From Microbacterium yannicii PS01 (lineage in GTDB: Bacteria; Actinomycetota; Actinomycetes; Actinomycetales; Microbacteriaceae), in assembly GCF_000304335.1 (NCBI RefSeq), contig NZ_CAJF01000022.1:1-64000 (forward strand): DNA of 64,000 bases, written 5' to 3'. A program made the translations under genes and the position numbers. Position 1 is the first letter of the stretch; every line of letters begins with the position of its first letter. Shown here one piece after another: positions 37,662 to 46,601 of the stretch. The notes under the pieces are model-generated. The model had not been told where the DNA came from and did not search any database. It was given only the letters and a program-made list of their open reading frames with translations.

Positions 37662-38131
37662 CGGCCGACCTCCGCGTCGAGGTGGCGTTCGAGCTCGCTC
37701 TGCCATGCGTTCTCGCCCATCGGAACGAGCATGACCACCGTGCGCCCGTCCGATCCGGGGATCCCGGTGTACCCGCGGGTCACCCCGACGCGATCGGACC
37801 ACGGCGTCCTATCGGTCATGCCCCCCACCGCGAGGTCGAGGGATCCCGCCTCGAGCGCATCGACGAGCTCCTCCTCGCTGCCGACCGTCCATTCGACCTC
37901 GGCTTCGAGGGAGGCCCCGAAGCCCTCGACCAGCTCGACGAGCGAGCCGTCCACCTCGTCGCCGTTCACCGTCACGAGCGAGCCGGATGCCGACGCTCCG
38001 GCGCGCAGCTCCCCGCCGCGCACGCGATCGAGGGTGCCGTCAGGGTCGGCCGGCACCGCGAGCCCGCACCCCGAGAGGCAGCCGACGAGGAGAAGTGCGG
38101 ACAGCGCAGTGATGCGTCGCCGTGTGAGCAT
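37658..38131 (-). CDS. Small substrate-binding-like lipoprotein coupled to the CDF transporter
   Basis: The 157-residue protein has a lipoprotein signal (ITALSALLLVGCLSGCG, lipobox Leu-Ser-Gly-Cys). The mature part resembles one lobe of a type-3 periplasmic binding protein (LRAGASASGSLVTVNGDEVDG, ELVDALEAGSLDLAVGGMTD), but the family is usually 230 residues or more, so it is a shortened version. It is translationally coupled (ATGA) to the CDF gene. Binding proteins normally serve ABC importers, so partnering a CDF exporter is unusual; metal sensing or capture at the cell surface is a guess. Confidence 0.65.
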   Translation of the reverse strand: MLTRRRITALSALLLVGCLSGCGLAVPADPDGTLDRVRGGELRAGASASGSLVTVNGDEVDGSLVELVEGFGASLEAEVEWTVGSEEELVDALEAGSLDLAVGGMTDRTPWSDRVGVTRGYTGIPGSDGRTVVMLVPMGENAWQSELERHLDAEVGR

Positions 38132-38286
38132 GCTTAAGTCTCGCTCACCCGTGTGCGGCCAGGTGGTGACCTCGCCGCGGCGCACACATCTGCGTGAGAC
38201 GCGGATGGGCTCCGCGTGCCGAATGAGAACCGCGGGAGCGGATGGCCTACCCTGGCTCGGACCGGAAAGGCAGGCGAGGACGGACG

Positions 38287-38748
38287 ATGAGCGACACGAT
38301 CCAGGACGTGGCAGAGGAAGCGCGGCGCAAAGGCCTCCGCGTGGCGGTGGCGGAGTCGCTCACCTGCGGACTGCTGGCCGGCACCGTCGGAAAGGGCATG
38401 AACGCCGGAGAGTGGTTCGGCGGGGGTGTCATCGCCTACCAGACGCAGACCAAGGTCACCGTGCTCGGAGTCACTGCGGGCCTGGACCCGGTGTCGGCCG
38501 AATGCGCGGAGCAGATGGCACGCGGTGCGCAGGAGCTCTTGCAGACCGACATCGCCGTGTCGACGACCGGCGTGGGCGGCCCCGGATCCGAGGGCGGTCA
38601 TCCCGCCGGGACGGTGTTCCTGGGCTGGGCCCTCGACGGGTCTGCCGGACACGTCGCGCTGGCTATGGACGGCGAGCCCGAGGAGATCCTCCAGGCCACC
38701 GTCGATCGGGCCGTCGCGCTGCTGGCCGAGCTGGTCGGACGCGCCTGA
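38287..38748 (+). CDS. CinA-family nicotinamide-nucleotide amidohydrolase
   Basis: The 153-residue protein is the stand-alone PncC/CinA C-terminal domain, which converts nicotinamide mononucleotide to nicotinate mononucleotide for NAD recycling. Motifs seen are VAVAESLTCGLLAGTV, GGVIAYQTQTKVTVLGV and STTGVGGPGSEGGHPAGTV. It lacks the N-terminal MoCF domain of long CinA. A TACCCT box at 38248-38253 is a likely -10. It ends one base before the SulP stop on the other strand. Confidence 0.88.
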   Translation: MSDTIQDVAEEARRKGLRVAVAESLTCGLLAGTVGKGMNAGEWFGGGVIAYQTQTKVTVLGVTAGLDPVSAECAEQMARGAQELLQTDIAVSTTGVGGPGSEGGHPAGTVFLGWALDGSAGHVALAMDGEPEEILQATVDRAVALLAELVGRA

Positions 38749-38749
38749 G

Positions 38750-40396
38750 TCAGCTCTGGCGGGGAGCGAGAGCGGCGATCGCCGCGCGATTCGTGGCGAA
38801 GACCGGCTGCTCCTCGAGCAGTCCCAGCTGTACGAGCCGCTGCCGCGCCTGCGGGCGCATACGGCTGAACGCCAGCAGGACGCCCTCATCGTCGAGCCAC
38901 TCCATCAGCGACTCGAACGCCTCGGCGCCTGTGACATCGACATCGGTGACGGCCTCCATGTCGATGACCACGTGCGTCACCGGATCGCTCGCCGCGGTCA
39001 CGGCGCGCTTGACGGCGCCCGCGAACACCGCGCCATTCGCGAAGAAGAGCGGCGCCGCGAGCCGGATGACGAGCACTCCCGGCGCGGTCATGGTGCCTTC
39101 AGGCGCATCCGACAGCAGGGACTCCTGGGGGTCTCCCCCCGCGGCCAGCACGTCGATCGCCGGGTTCGCCGCGCGCCGCGCCATGTTCACCAGCGCCAGC
39201 ACGAACGCCACCAGGATGCCGGGGATCGCACCCGCCAGCAGCGTGACGAGGAAGCAAGAGGCGCCGATCGCGAACTCGAACCTGTCCTTCCGCCAGAGGT
39301 CCCGGAACTCGCGGACGCCCAGCAGCGGAAGGATCGCGACACCCACGACCGCCCCGATCGCCGGCGAGGGGATGTCGGAGAGCAGCGCGGTGCCGAAGAG
39401 CAGAAGCATCAGCGTGCCCGCCGCCAGGACGAGCGAAGGAAGCTGCGTGCGCGATCCCGCCTGATCCATCGCCGCCGTGCGCGAGGTCGACGATCCGACG
39501 GCGAAGCTGCCCTGCGCGCCGGCGGCCACGTTCGACAGGCCGAAGGCCAGAAGGTCGCGATTCGCGTGGAACGGGTACCGGTGCCGCTCGGAGTACGACC
39601 GCGACACGAGCAGTCCCTCGGCGGTCGTGACGAGCGTCAGCGCCATCGCCGACGGGATCAGCGCGAGCCACATCGCCCAGTCGATGACCGGCCAGGTCAG
39701 CGCCGGTGCACCGGCGGGCACTTCGCCGAGCACGTCCACGCCGCGCTGATCGAGCCCCGTCATCACGACGACGACCGTCGTCAGCACCAGCACCACAAGC
39801 GCCCACGGCACGCTTCCGACGAGCCTCCGCCCGACCAGCAGGATGGCAACCGAGACCACGGATATGCACACCGACCAGGGATTCGTCGTGCCGATTCCGG
39901 TGACCAAGCCCACCACCTTGTCGACGAACTCGTCGCCGGAATCGATCTTGACGCCCAGCATCTTCGCGATCTGGCTCACCATGATGTCGAGTGCGAGCCC
40001 GCCGACGAATCCGATCAGGATCGGCTTCGAGAGGAAGTTCGCGAGGAACCCGAGCTTGAACACCGACAGCAGCGTGAACATCACACCGCAGATGATCGCC
40101 TGCGCCAGCGCGAGCGTCGCATAGCTCGCGCTCCCCGCCGCGGCCAGCCCTCCGACCGACGAGGCGACGAGGGCCGCGGCCGCGGCATCCGGCGACGCGA
40201 CCACCTGACGCGACGACACCACGAGCGCGTAGACCACCGTCGGCACGATGAGCGCGTACAGACCGGCCGTCGGCGGCAGCCCCGCGATCTGCGCGTACCC
40301 GATGTTCAGCGGGATCGCGATGGCCAGCAGCGTCACACCCGCGGTGAGCTCGGTGACGAGGTTGCGGGCGGTCAGCCCGGCGAGGGGACGCTGCAT
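38750..40396 (-). CDS. SulP-family anion permease with STAS domain
   Basis: The 548-residue protein has about 10-12 membrane helices and a C-terminal STAS domain (VVIDMEAVTDVDVTGAEAFE), the layout of SLC26/SulP transporters for sulfate, bicarbonate or other anions. The N-terminus GVTLLAIAIPLNIGYAQIAG is the family signature region. There is no carbonic anhydrase fusion or neighbour, so sulfate is as likely as bicarbonate. With the alkyl sulfatase and cys genes elsewhere in the window, sulfate is an attractive but unproven substrate. Confidence 0.88.
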   Translation of the reverse strand: MQRPLAGLTARNLVTELTAGVTLLAIAIPLNIGYAQIAGLPPTAGLYALIVPTVVYALVVSSRQVVASPDAAAAALVASSVGGLAAAGSASYATLALAQAIICGVMFTLLSVFKLGFLANFLSKPILIGFVGGLALDIMVSQIAKMLGVKIDSGDEFVDKVVGLVTGIGTTNPWSVCISVVSVAILLVGRRLVGSVPWALVVLVLTTVVVVMTGLDQRGVDVLGEVPAGAPALTWPVIDWAMWLALIPSAMALTLVTTAEGLLVSRSYSERHRYPFHANRDLLAFGLSNVAAGAQGSFAVGSSTSRTAAMDQAGSRTQLPSLVLAAGTLMLLLFGTALLSDIPSPAIGAVVGVAILPLLGVREFRDLWRKDRFEFAIGASCFLVTLLAGAIPGILVAFVLALVNMARRAANPAIDVLAAGGDPQESLLSDAPEGTMTAPGVLVIRLAAPLFFANGAVFAGAVKRAVTAASDPVTHVVIDMEAVTDVDVTGAEAFESLMEWLDDEGVLLAFSRMRPQARQRLVQLGLLEEQPVFATNRAAIAALAPRQS

Positions 40397-40510
40397 TCCT
40401 GCTCCCTGGTGGGGTGGCCTTCCTCCGCTGAGGCGGCACGTCCCACCTTGGCACGGTGGCCGGCAAACCGTGAGACTTCCGTCAGTGTGCCAGGCCGTAG
40501 CGCGGCCGGG

Positions 40511-40831
40511 TCACTCGTGCGCGACGAGCTTGAGTCCGACGACGCAGCCGACGAGTCCCAGGATCAGCAGCAGCTTGACGATCGAGAAGGCCTCGGCGCC
40601 GGTGATCATGGCGTAGGCGACGGTGAGGGCGGCGCCGATGCCGACCCAGACGGCGTACGCCGTACCGGTCGAGATGTCGCGCATGGCCCACGCGAGGCCG
40701 CCCATGCTCGCCACCAGCGCGACGCCGAAGACGACGCTCGGCCAGAGCTTGGTGAGGCCCTCGGACTTGCCGAGCGCGGTGGCCCAGACGGCTTCGAGGA
40801 CGCCCGAGACGATGAGGATGACCCACGACAT
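40511..40831 (-). CDS. gdx: SMR-family guanidinium exporter (Gdx/SugE type)
   Basis: The 106-residue protein has four membrane helices. Its N-terminus (ILIVSGVLEAVWATALG) holds the essential Glu13 of SMR transporters, and GTAYAVWVGIGAALTVAYA is typical. The W-A-T/V-x-L-x-x-S pattern around helix 1 and the helix-2 AWAMRDIS segment fit the Gdx (former SugE) group, which exports guanidinium in exchange for protons, rather than EmrE-like drug exporters. The guanidine-III riboswitch in its leader independently supports this substrate. Confidence 0.92.
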   Translation of the reverse strand: MSWVILIVSGVLEAVWATALGKSEGLTKLWPSVVFGVALVASMGGLAWAMRDISTGTAYAVWVGIGAALTVAYAMITGAEAFSIVKLLLILGLVGCVVGLKLVAHE

Positions 40832-40843
40832 GACTGTTCTCCT

Positions 40844-40884
40844 GGCCAGTCTTGTCGCTCACCGGGTACTGATCCGTCGTCCGG
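40844..40884 (-). ncRNA. Guanidine-III (ykkC-III) riboswitch
   Basis: On the minus strand the leader reads CCGGACGA, then a variable loop, GTACCCGGT, and GACAAGAC followed by TGGCC. These are the conserved blocks of the guanidine-III class in the right order and spacing, and the whole motif is 41 bases, as in the Thermobifida fusca RNA. CCGG at both sides pairs as helix 1. The second helix pairs CAGT with ACTG where T. fusca has CCGU with ACGG, a compensated change. A TAGCCT box at 40909-40914 predicts a transcript start near 40902. The AGGAG ribosome site lies just past the 3' side, suggesting control of translation. Confidence 0.93.
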
Positions 40885-40908
40885 GGATCCGGTCGGGATC
40901 CATGATCC

Positions 40909-40914
40909 AGGCTA
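40909..40914 (-). promoter_or_regulatory. -10 box of the gdx transcript
   Basis: TAGCCT on the minus strand, about 18 bases before the riboswitch 5' end when the start is placed seven bases downstream. Confidence 0.5.
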
Positions 40915-40967
40915 GCCGACGGGCCTGTGCAGCCTCTGGGCAGCGCGTGTGCAGCCGCGTGGCGGGT

Positions 40968-41882
40968 TCACGCCAGGAAGAGCCAGTCGAGCATCCCTGG
41001 ATTGTGCGCGTGCACGAGCACGAGGAAGACGACGGCGTCGAACAGCAGGTGCACCGTCACGACGTAGGCGAGCGAGCGGGTCTTGAAGAAGATGAAGCCC
41101 TGCAGCAGCGCGAACGGAATCGTGAGCAGCGGACCCCACGCGCGGTACCCGAGCTCCCACAGGAACGACACGAACACGACCGCCTGCAGCCCGTTGGCCT
41201 GCCAGTCGGGAAAATGGCGGCGCAGCAGCGCGAAGCAGGTGCAGATGAAGAACAGCTCGTCCCAGATGCCGACCGCCCCGACGCCGACGAAGAGGCGCGC
41301 GATGAGGTCGGGGGTGTCGACGACCGGCCAGTTCTGATAGACGCCGGACGAGATGAAGTAGAAGGGCAGGATCAGCCAGCCGAGCACCAGCACCGCCACC
41401 AGCCACGTCCACTGGAACGTGGTCCACCGTCCGCCGCCGCGCCACGGGAAGCGGATCGCCCCCCGCCCGTCGGCGCCGTCACGGTAGATCCAGCGCGAGA
41501 TCGCGTACGGCACCGCGACCGCTCCTCCGAGCGCAAGGCCGAAGCGAACGAAAGCGATGTTGTCGAGCTCGGCTTCGAGCGGGATGGCGCTGACGATGAG
41601 CATGCCGACGGCGATCAGAGACAGATCGCGCAGGAGCGAGGGCGGACGAGGGATGCCGCGATCCGCGGTCGTCGTGAGCTGCGGCGTCGGCGGGGCCGCG
41701 GCATCCGCCCGCCGCATCGCGAGTGCCGCGACGAGGCCGGCGGCCAGCAGCGCCCACCCGATCCACGGCACCCGCACGACGAAGAAGGCCGGCGCCGCAA
41801 GGCACACCAGGAGAGCGGGAACGAGCCCCCACGACCACGCGCGGCGCGCGGGAATGTCGGTCAGTCCGGGATGAGCGGGCAT
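40968..41882 (-). CDS. CPBP-family (CAAX protease-like) membrane protein
   Basis: The 304-residue protein has about eight membrane segments. The C-terminal half matches the CPBP/Abi family arrangement, but the first motif reads GIWDELFFICTCFALLRRH, with one glutamate rather than the EExxxR pair, followed by SFLWELGYRAWG and VTVHLLFDAVVF. The loss of the second glutamate makes protease activity doubtful. It could be a bacteriocin-immunity-like or structural member. ATG 41882 is 41 bases after the trmB stop. Confidence 0.7.
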   Translation of the reverse strand: MPAHPGLTDIPARRAWSWGLVPALLVCLAAPAFFVVRVPWIGWALLAAGLVAALAMRRADAAAPPTPQLTTTADRGIPRPPSLLRDLSLIAVGMLIVSAIPLEAELDNIAFVRFGLALGGAVAVPYAISRWIYRDGADGRGAIRFPWRGGGRWTTFQWTWLVAVLVLGWLILPFYFISSGVYQNWPVVDTPDLIARLFVGVGAVGIWDELFFICTCFALLRRHFPDWQANGLQAVVFVSFLWELGYRAWGPLLTIPFALLQGFIFFKTRSLAYVVTVHLLFDAVVFLVLVHAHNPGMLDWLFLA

Positions 41883-41922
41883 CAGCTCACCAGCCGGAGT
41901 GCGGACGAGGGCGGTCGAAGAC

Positions 41923-42681
41923 TCACGGGCGCGACCGCCGCCGGTACGAGAGGTCGCGGATCTCGCGCCCGACGCGGGCACCTTTCCGCTCGAACGCGGT
42001 GAGCGTACGGCCCTCGAAACGCGGGGCCCACTCCCCCGCGAACGCCGAGTCGAAATCCTCTGCCGCGCCCAGGACCTCCCGCATCTGCAGCGCGTAGTCC
42101 TCCCAGTCCGTCGCCAGGCGCAGCGTGCCGCCGTCGCGAAGGGCGCGGGCCGCGATGCCGGCGAACTCGGGTGTGACCAGCCGGCGCTTGGTGTGCTTCT
42201 TCTTGTGCCACGGATCGGGGAAGAAGACCCACAGCTCGGAGACGGATGCCTCGGGCAGCAGGTGCTGCAGCACTTCGGGGGCGTTCGCCTCGACGAGCCG
42301 CAGATTGCGCACACCGGCCCGGTCTGCGTCGAGCATGGTGCGGGCCAGGCCGGCGCGGAACACCTCGATCGCGAGGAAGTCGGCCTCGGGGCGGGACGAG
42401 GCGGCGTGCACGATGGCATGCCCCTGTCCCGAGCCGATCTCGACCACGAGAGGGGCGCTGCGCCCCCAGACTGCGGCCGGGTCGACGGCGGAGCCCGGGA
42501 GGATGCTGGTCGCGGCGGCGTCGCGAGGGGCGTCGATCACGTACGCGGCGGCAAGGTCGCTCCACGCACGCTCCTGCGCCTCCGACATCCGCCCGCTGCG
42601 GCGCACGAACGACACCGGGCGATCGCGGTACCGGCGGTCGTCGGCGTTGGCGGGCAGGGGCGCGGGGGCGGGATCGGGCAC
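41923..42681 (-). CDS. trmB: tRNA (guanine-46-N7)-methyltransferase
   Basis: TrmB puts m7G at position 46 of the variable loop. The 252-residue protein has the SAM-binding motif VVEIGSGQGHAIVHAA and the family motif WVFFPDPWHKKKHTKRRLV. GTG 42681 is supported by a TAGCCT box exactly six bases upstream, predicting a leaderless transcript. It is followed by the CPBP gene on the same strand. Confidence 0.94.
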   Translation of the reverse strand: MPDPAPAPLPANADDRRYRDRPVSFVRRSGRMSEAQERAWSDLAAAYVIDAPRDAAATSILPGSAVDPAAVWGRSAPLVVEIGSGQGHAIVHAASSRPEADFLAIEVFRAGLARTMLDADRAGVRNLRLVEANAPEVLQHLLPEASVSELWVFFPDPWHKKKHTKRRLVTPEFAGIAARALRDGGTLRLATDWEDYALQMREVLGAAEDFDSAFAGEWAPRFEGRTLTAFERKGARVGREIRDLSYRRRSRP

Positions 42682-42687
42682 CCGTCC

Positions 42688-42693
42688 AGGCTA
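42688..42693 (-). promoter_or_regulatory. -10 box, leaderless start of trmB
   Basis: TAGCCT on the minus strand, six bases before GTG 42681. Confidence 0.5.
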
Positions 42694-42735
42694 CCCAGCG
42701 CTCGAGGCGGCTCTCACCCGTGGCGTCCGGCCGGC

Positions 42736-43575
42736 CTAGGGCTGTGTCACGAAGTCGATCAGCTCCTCGACCCGGCCGAGGAACGCCGGCTCGAGGTCTC
42801 GATACGACTTCACCGACCCGAGGATGCGCTGCCAGGCGCGGGCGAGGTCGGCCTGGTCCCGGGCCGGCCAGCCGAGCGCACGGCACACGCCGACCTTGAA
42901 CTCGATGCCCCGGGGCACCACGGGCCAGCGCTCGATGCCCATGGCCTGAGGCGTGACGCACTGCCAGACGTCGATCCACGGATGCCCGACGATCAGCACG
43001 TGCGCGCCGTGCCGGCCGCGGCCGATCGCATCGGCGACGCGCGACTCCTTCGAACCGGGCACGAGGTGATCGACCAGCACGCCGTAGCGGCGGGAGGCCG
43101 ACGGGGGCTCCTCGTCGAGTGCGGCCTCGAGCAGGTCGATGCCCTGCAGGTACTCGACGACCACACCCTCTGCCCGCAGGTCGTCGCCCCACACCTTCTC
43201 GACGAGCTCCGCATCGTGGCGGCCCTCGACGAGGATGCGGCTGGCGCGGGCCGTGCGGGCGCGGCTGTCGGCCGCCGCGAACGAACCGGAGGCGGTGCGA
43301 CGCGGCCCGCCCGCTGCGGGTGCCGCGCTCGGCGGGATGAGCACGACGTCGGCGCCGTCGATGAGGAACCCGGGTCCGAGCGGGAACAGCCGTCGCCGGC
43401 GATGCCGGTCCTCGAGCTCCACCATGCCGCCCGACACGGCCACGACCGCGCCGCAGAATCCGTCGTCGGCGACTTCGATCACGAGATCGCGGGATGCCTC
43501 GACCCGCGCCAGCTCTCGCCTTCCATGCCCCCGGAACCCGGCGGCGAGCACGTCGGTGCCGTAGCGATCGTCCAT
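42736..43575 (-). CDS. DUF3097 family protein
   Basis: The 279-residue protein of unknown function is conserved in actinobacteria. The centre contains ILVEGRHDAELVEKVWGDDL and YLQGIDLLEAALDE, which looks like a Toprim-type acidic fold (Glu, then a later DxD-like VLVDHLVPGSKES), so a nucleic-acid role is possible. ATG 43575 follows GGGAGGA. The C-terminal part (GIEFKVGVCRALGWP) is also family-typical. I cannot give a function. Confidence 0.75.
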   Translation of the reverse strand: MDDRYGTDVLAAGFRGHGRRELARVEASRDLVIEVADDGFCGAVVAVSGGMVELEDRHRRRRLFPLGPGFLIDGADVVLIPPSAAPAAGGPRRTASGSFAAADSRARTARASRILVEGRHDAELVEKVWGDDLRAEGVVVEYLQGIDLLEAALDEEPPSASRRYGVLVDHLVPGSKESRVADAIGRGRHGAHVLIVGHPWIDVWQCVTPQAMGIERWPVVPRGIEFKVGVCRALGWPARDQADLARAWQRILGSVKSYRDLEPAFLGRVEELIDFVTQP

Positions 43576-43686
43576 GGTCCTCCCTCGGATCGGAAAGGCT
43601 ACCCGGTCCTCCCTCCTCCCTCGGGCAGCGACCCGCGGAGGCGGCCGCCCGGCATCGCGGGCTACCGCGTCATGCCCGGGCCTGCA

Positions 43687-43692
43687 TAGACT
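43687..43692 (+). promoter_or_regulatory. -10 box of the TPM-PspA gene pair
   Basis: TAGACT, about 40 bases before ATG 43733, which itself has a GGAGGGGAAA ribosome site. Confidence 0.45.
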
Positions 43693-43732
43693 CGCGTGAG
43701 GGGCATGGTTCCGCGTCCCGGAGGGGAAATCG

Positions 43733-45748
43733 ATGCGTGCGCGATGGGTTGCGGCGCTGACGGCGGCTGCCGCGGTCGCCCTCACCGCGATCACAGGATC
43801 CGCGTGGGCGACCGATCCCGTTCCGCTCGGATCGGGCTACGTGACAGACGACGCGCAGGTGCTCTCGGCCGGTGAGGTCGACGACGCACAGGCGCGACTG
43901 GAGTCCCTGTCGGAGGCGACCGATGCGCAGCTGTACGTGGTGTTCGTCGACGACTTCACGAACCCCGCGGATCGGCAGCAGTGGGCCGACGCCGTCGCCC
44001 AGGAGAACGGTCTCGGCCCGGTCCAGTATCTGCTCGCCGTCGCGACCGACGGCCGGCAGTTCTACATCTCTGCGGACAGCAGCGGGCCCCTCAGCGAGCA
44101 GCAGCTCAGCGACATCGAGGCCGACGTACGGCCCCACCTGACCGACGGCGACTACGCGGGGGCGATCACCGCCGCCGCGGACAGCATGCAGTCCGCGCTC
44201 GGCGGCGCTGGCGCCGGCGGTTCCGGCGGCGGGGCGGCTCTCACCTGGATCCTCGTCATCGCCGCCGTCGTGGTCGGCGTGGTGCTGATCGTGGTGCTGG
44301 TGCGACGACGCCGGAAGGGTGCGGTGGCGGGAGGTCCCGGAGCCCCCGAGGTCGCGCAGCCGAGCCTGGAAGAGCTCGAGCGGCGCGGGGCATCGCTCCT
44401 CGTCGAGACCGACGATGCGTTGAAGACCAGTGCGCAGGAGCTCGGCTTCGCTCGCGCGCAGTTCGGGGATGCCGCGACCTCCGAGTTCGAGGCGGCGCTC
44501 GTGACCGCCAAGCAGAGCCTTGACGAGGCGTTCACCCTCCAGCAGCAGCTGGATGACGCGACCCCCGACTCCGAGCAGGACGCTCGCGCCTGGAATGAGC
44601 GCATCATCGCGCTCTGCGAGGCGGCGAACGCGCTCCTGGACGAGAAGGCCGAGGCGTTCGACGAGCTGCGCAAGCTCGAGCAGAACGCGCCCGAGGCGCT
44701 CGCCCGCGTGCAGGACGAGCGCGACAAGGCCGCCGCAGCTCTCGACGAGGCCGCGGGGCGCCTGCAGACCCTGCAGACCTCGTACGCCCCCGAGGCGCTC
44801 TCGACGGTCGCCGACAACCCTGACCAGGCCCGGCAGCGTCTCGCGTTCGCCGACGAGCAGCTCGCCGCCGCACAGGCCGCCATCGGCGGTGGCCAGGGCG
44901 GCCAGGCAGCGGTGGGCATCCGCGCCGCCGAGGAGGCCGTCGGCCAGGCGGAACTGCTCGAGACGGCGATCGGCAAGCTCGCCTCCGACCTCGCCGAAGG
45001 CGAGAGGAGTGCGACAGCGCTCGTCGCCGAGCTCGAGCGCGACATCGCCGCGGCATCCGCTCTTCCCGACCCGGACGGCAGGATCGCCGCGGTCATCGCC
45101 GCGACGAGGCAGCAGCTCGACACCGCTCGCACGCACCTCGCCGGAACGGCCAAGCGCCCCCTGATCGCGCTGCAGAGCCTCGAGGCGGCCAACGCCCAGA
45201 TCGACGCCCTCGTCCAGGGCGTGCGGGATGCCGACGCGCGGGCCCAGCGCGCACGCCAGATGGCCGGTCAGCTCATCCTGCAGGCGCAGGCGCAGGTGTC
45301 GACGGCCGAGGACTACGTCACCGCCCGCCGCGGCGCCGTGGGAGCCGAGGCACGCACGCGCCTGGCGGAGGCGGGAGCCTCGCTCGCCCGTGCCCAGGCG
45401 CTGCAGGCGGGTGACCCCGAGCAGGCGGCGCAGCACGCCCAGCGAGCCGATCAGCTCGCCGGGCTGGCGATCCAGCTCGCCCAAAGCGACGTCGGCGCCT
45501 TCCAGGGCGGCGGCGGGATGTTCGGCGGCGGCGGGCAGTCCGGCGGCGGCGGCATGATGGGTGCGGTGCTCGGCGGAATCGTCCTGAACTCGCTGCTCGG
45601 CGGCGGAGGCCGCTCCTCGGGCGGACTCGGCGGCCTCGGGGGCGGCCCGGGCGGCATGCTCGGCGGTGGGTCCGGTGGCGGCGGCTTCCGGCCCGGAAGC
45701 TTCGGCGGCGGCGGCACCCGCGGACGCCGAGGAGGTGGTCGCTTCTGA
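43733..45748 (+). CDS. TPM-domain membrane protein with coiled-coil and glycine-rich tail
   Basis: The 671-residue protein has a signal peptide, an extracytoplasmic TPM domain (SGYVTDDAQVLSAGEVDDAQ to about residue 150), one membrane helix (TWILVIAAVVVGVVLIVVLV) and a long cytoplasmic alanine/glutamine-rich coiled coil. The last 90 residues are Gly-rich (MFGGGGQSGGGGMMG and later FRPGSFGGGG). TPM domains occur in proteins handling thylakoid or membrane stress and photosystem repair. The next gene is pspA, which fits a membrane-maintenance unit. Confidence 0.85.
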   Translation: MRARWVAALTAAAAVALTAITGSAWATDPVPLGSGYVTDDAQVLSAGEVDDAQARLESLSEATDAQLYVVFVDDFTNPADRQQWADAVAQENGLGPVQYLLAVATDGRQFYISADSSGPLSEQQLSDIEADVRPHLTDGDYAGAITAAADSMQSALGGAGAGGSGGGAALTWILVIAAVVVGVVLIVVLVRRRRKGAVAGGPGAPEVAQPSLEELERRGASLLVETDDALKTSAQELGFARAQFGDAATSEFEAALVTAKQSLDEAFTLQQQLDDATPDSEQDARAWNERIIALCEAANALLDEKAEAFDELRKLEQNAPEALARVQDERDKAAAALDEAAGRLQTLQTSYAPEALSTVADNPDQARQRLAFADEQLAAAQAAIGGGQGGQAAVGIRAAEEAVGQAELLETAIGKLASDLAEGERSATALVAELERDIAAASALPDPDGRIAAVIAATRQQLDTARTHLAGTAKRPLIALQSLEAANAQIDALVQGVRDADARAQRARQMAGQLILQAQAQVSTAEDYVTARRGAVGAEARTRLAEAGASLARAQALQAGDPEQAAQHAQRADQLAGLAIQLAQSDVGAFQGGGGMFGGGGQSGGGGMMGAVLGGIVLNSLLGGGGRSSGGLGGLGGGPGGMLGGGSGGGGFRPGSFGGGGTRGRRGGGRF

Positions 45749-45848
45749 CTCCCCCGGCTCGATCACAGCGACCGATGCCACACTCGCCCTTCGCGGCCCC
45801 GGCATCCCGAACCTGAACTCACTCTGTCCGACAAAGGAAGGAAATCCG

Positions 45849-46586
45849 ATGGCGAAGCAGTCCATCTTCGGTCGAATCTCGACCCTCATGAAGGCGAACA
45901 TCAACGCGCTCCTCGACTCTGCCGAGGACCCGCAGAAGATGCTCGATCAGCTGGTGCGCGACTACACCAACTCGATCGCCGACGCCGAGTCGGCGATCGC
46001 CGAGACGATCGGCAACCTGCGCCTGCTCGAGCGCGACCACCAGGAAGACATCCAGGCGGCGACCGAGTGGGGCAACAAGGCCCTCGCCGCGAGCCGCAAG
46101 GCCGACGAGCTGCGCACGGCCGGCAACACCGCCGACGCCGACAAGTTCGACAACCTCGCCAAGATCGCGCTCCAGCGCCAGATCAGCGAGGAGAACGAGG
46201 CCCGGGCGATCGCGCCGACCATCACCGCGCAGAACGAGGTGGTCGACAAGCTCAAGGACGGCCTGAACGGCATGAAGCAGAAGCTGGAGCAGCTCAAGAC
46301 GAAGCGCTCCGAGCTGCTGGCGCGCGCCAAGGTCGCCGAGGCGCAGAACAAGGTGCACGACGCCGTCAAGTCGATCGACGTCCTCGACCCGACGAGCGAG
46401 CTCGGCCGGTTCGAGGACAAGGTCCGCCGCCAGGAGGCGCTCGCCACCGGCAAGCAGGAGCTGGCCGCGTCGACGCTCGACGCGCAGTTCAACCAGCTCG
46501 AGGACGTCGGCGAGCTGACCGAGGTCGAGGCGCGGCTGGCCGCGCTGAAGACCGGCGGTACGCCGCAGGCCGCGATCGGCAACTGA
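45849..46586 (+). CDS. pspA: PspA/IM30 family protein
   Basis: PspA-type proteins are ESCRT-III-like and coat stressed inner membranes. The 245-residue protein is almost entirely coiled coil, starts FGRISTLMKANINALLDSAE (the amphipathic helix region) and carries DPQKMLDQLVRDY. ATG 45849 follows AAAGGAAGGAAAT. It lies 100 bases after the TPM gene and is followed by a strong hairpin terminator, so the two likely form one unit. Confidence 0.93.
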   Translation: MAKQSIFGRISTLMKANINALLDSAEDPQKMLDQLVRDYTNSIADAESAIAETIGNLRLLERDHQEDIQAATEWGNKALAASRKADELRTAGNTADADKFDNLAKIALQRQISEENEARAIAPTITAQNEVVDKLKDGLNGMKQKLEQLKTKRSELLARAKVAEAQNKVHDAVKSIDVLDPTSELGRFEDKVRRQEALATGKQELAASTLDAQFNQLEDVGELTEVEARLAALKTGGTPQAAIGN

Positions 46587-46601
46587 TCGCACGAGCGATG
46601 A

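Noticed and set aside
40832..40915. Guanidine-I or guanidine-II riboswitch before gdx
   Set aside because: The guanidine-I core and the paired ACGR hairpins of class II are absent; class III fits fully.
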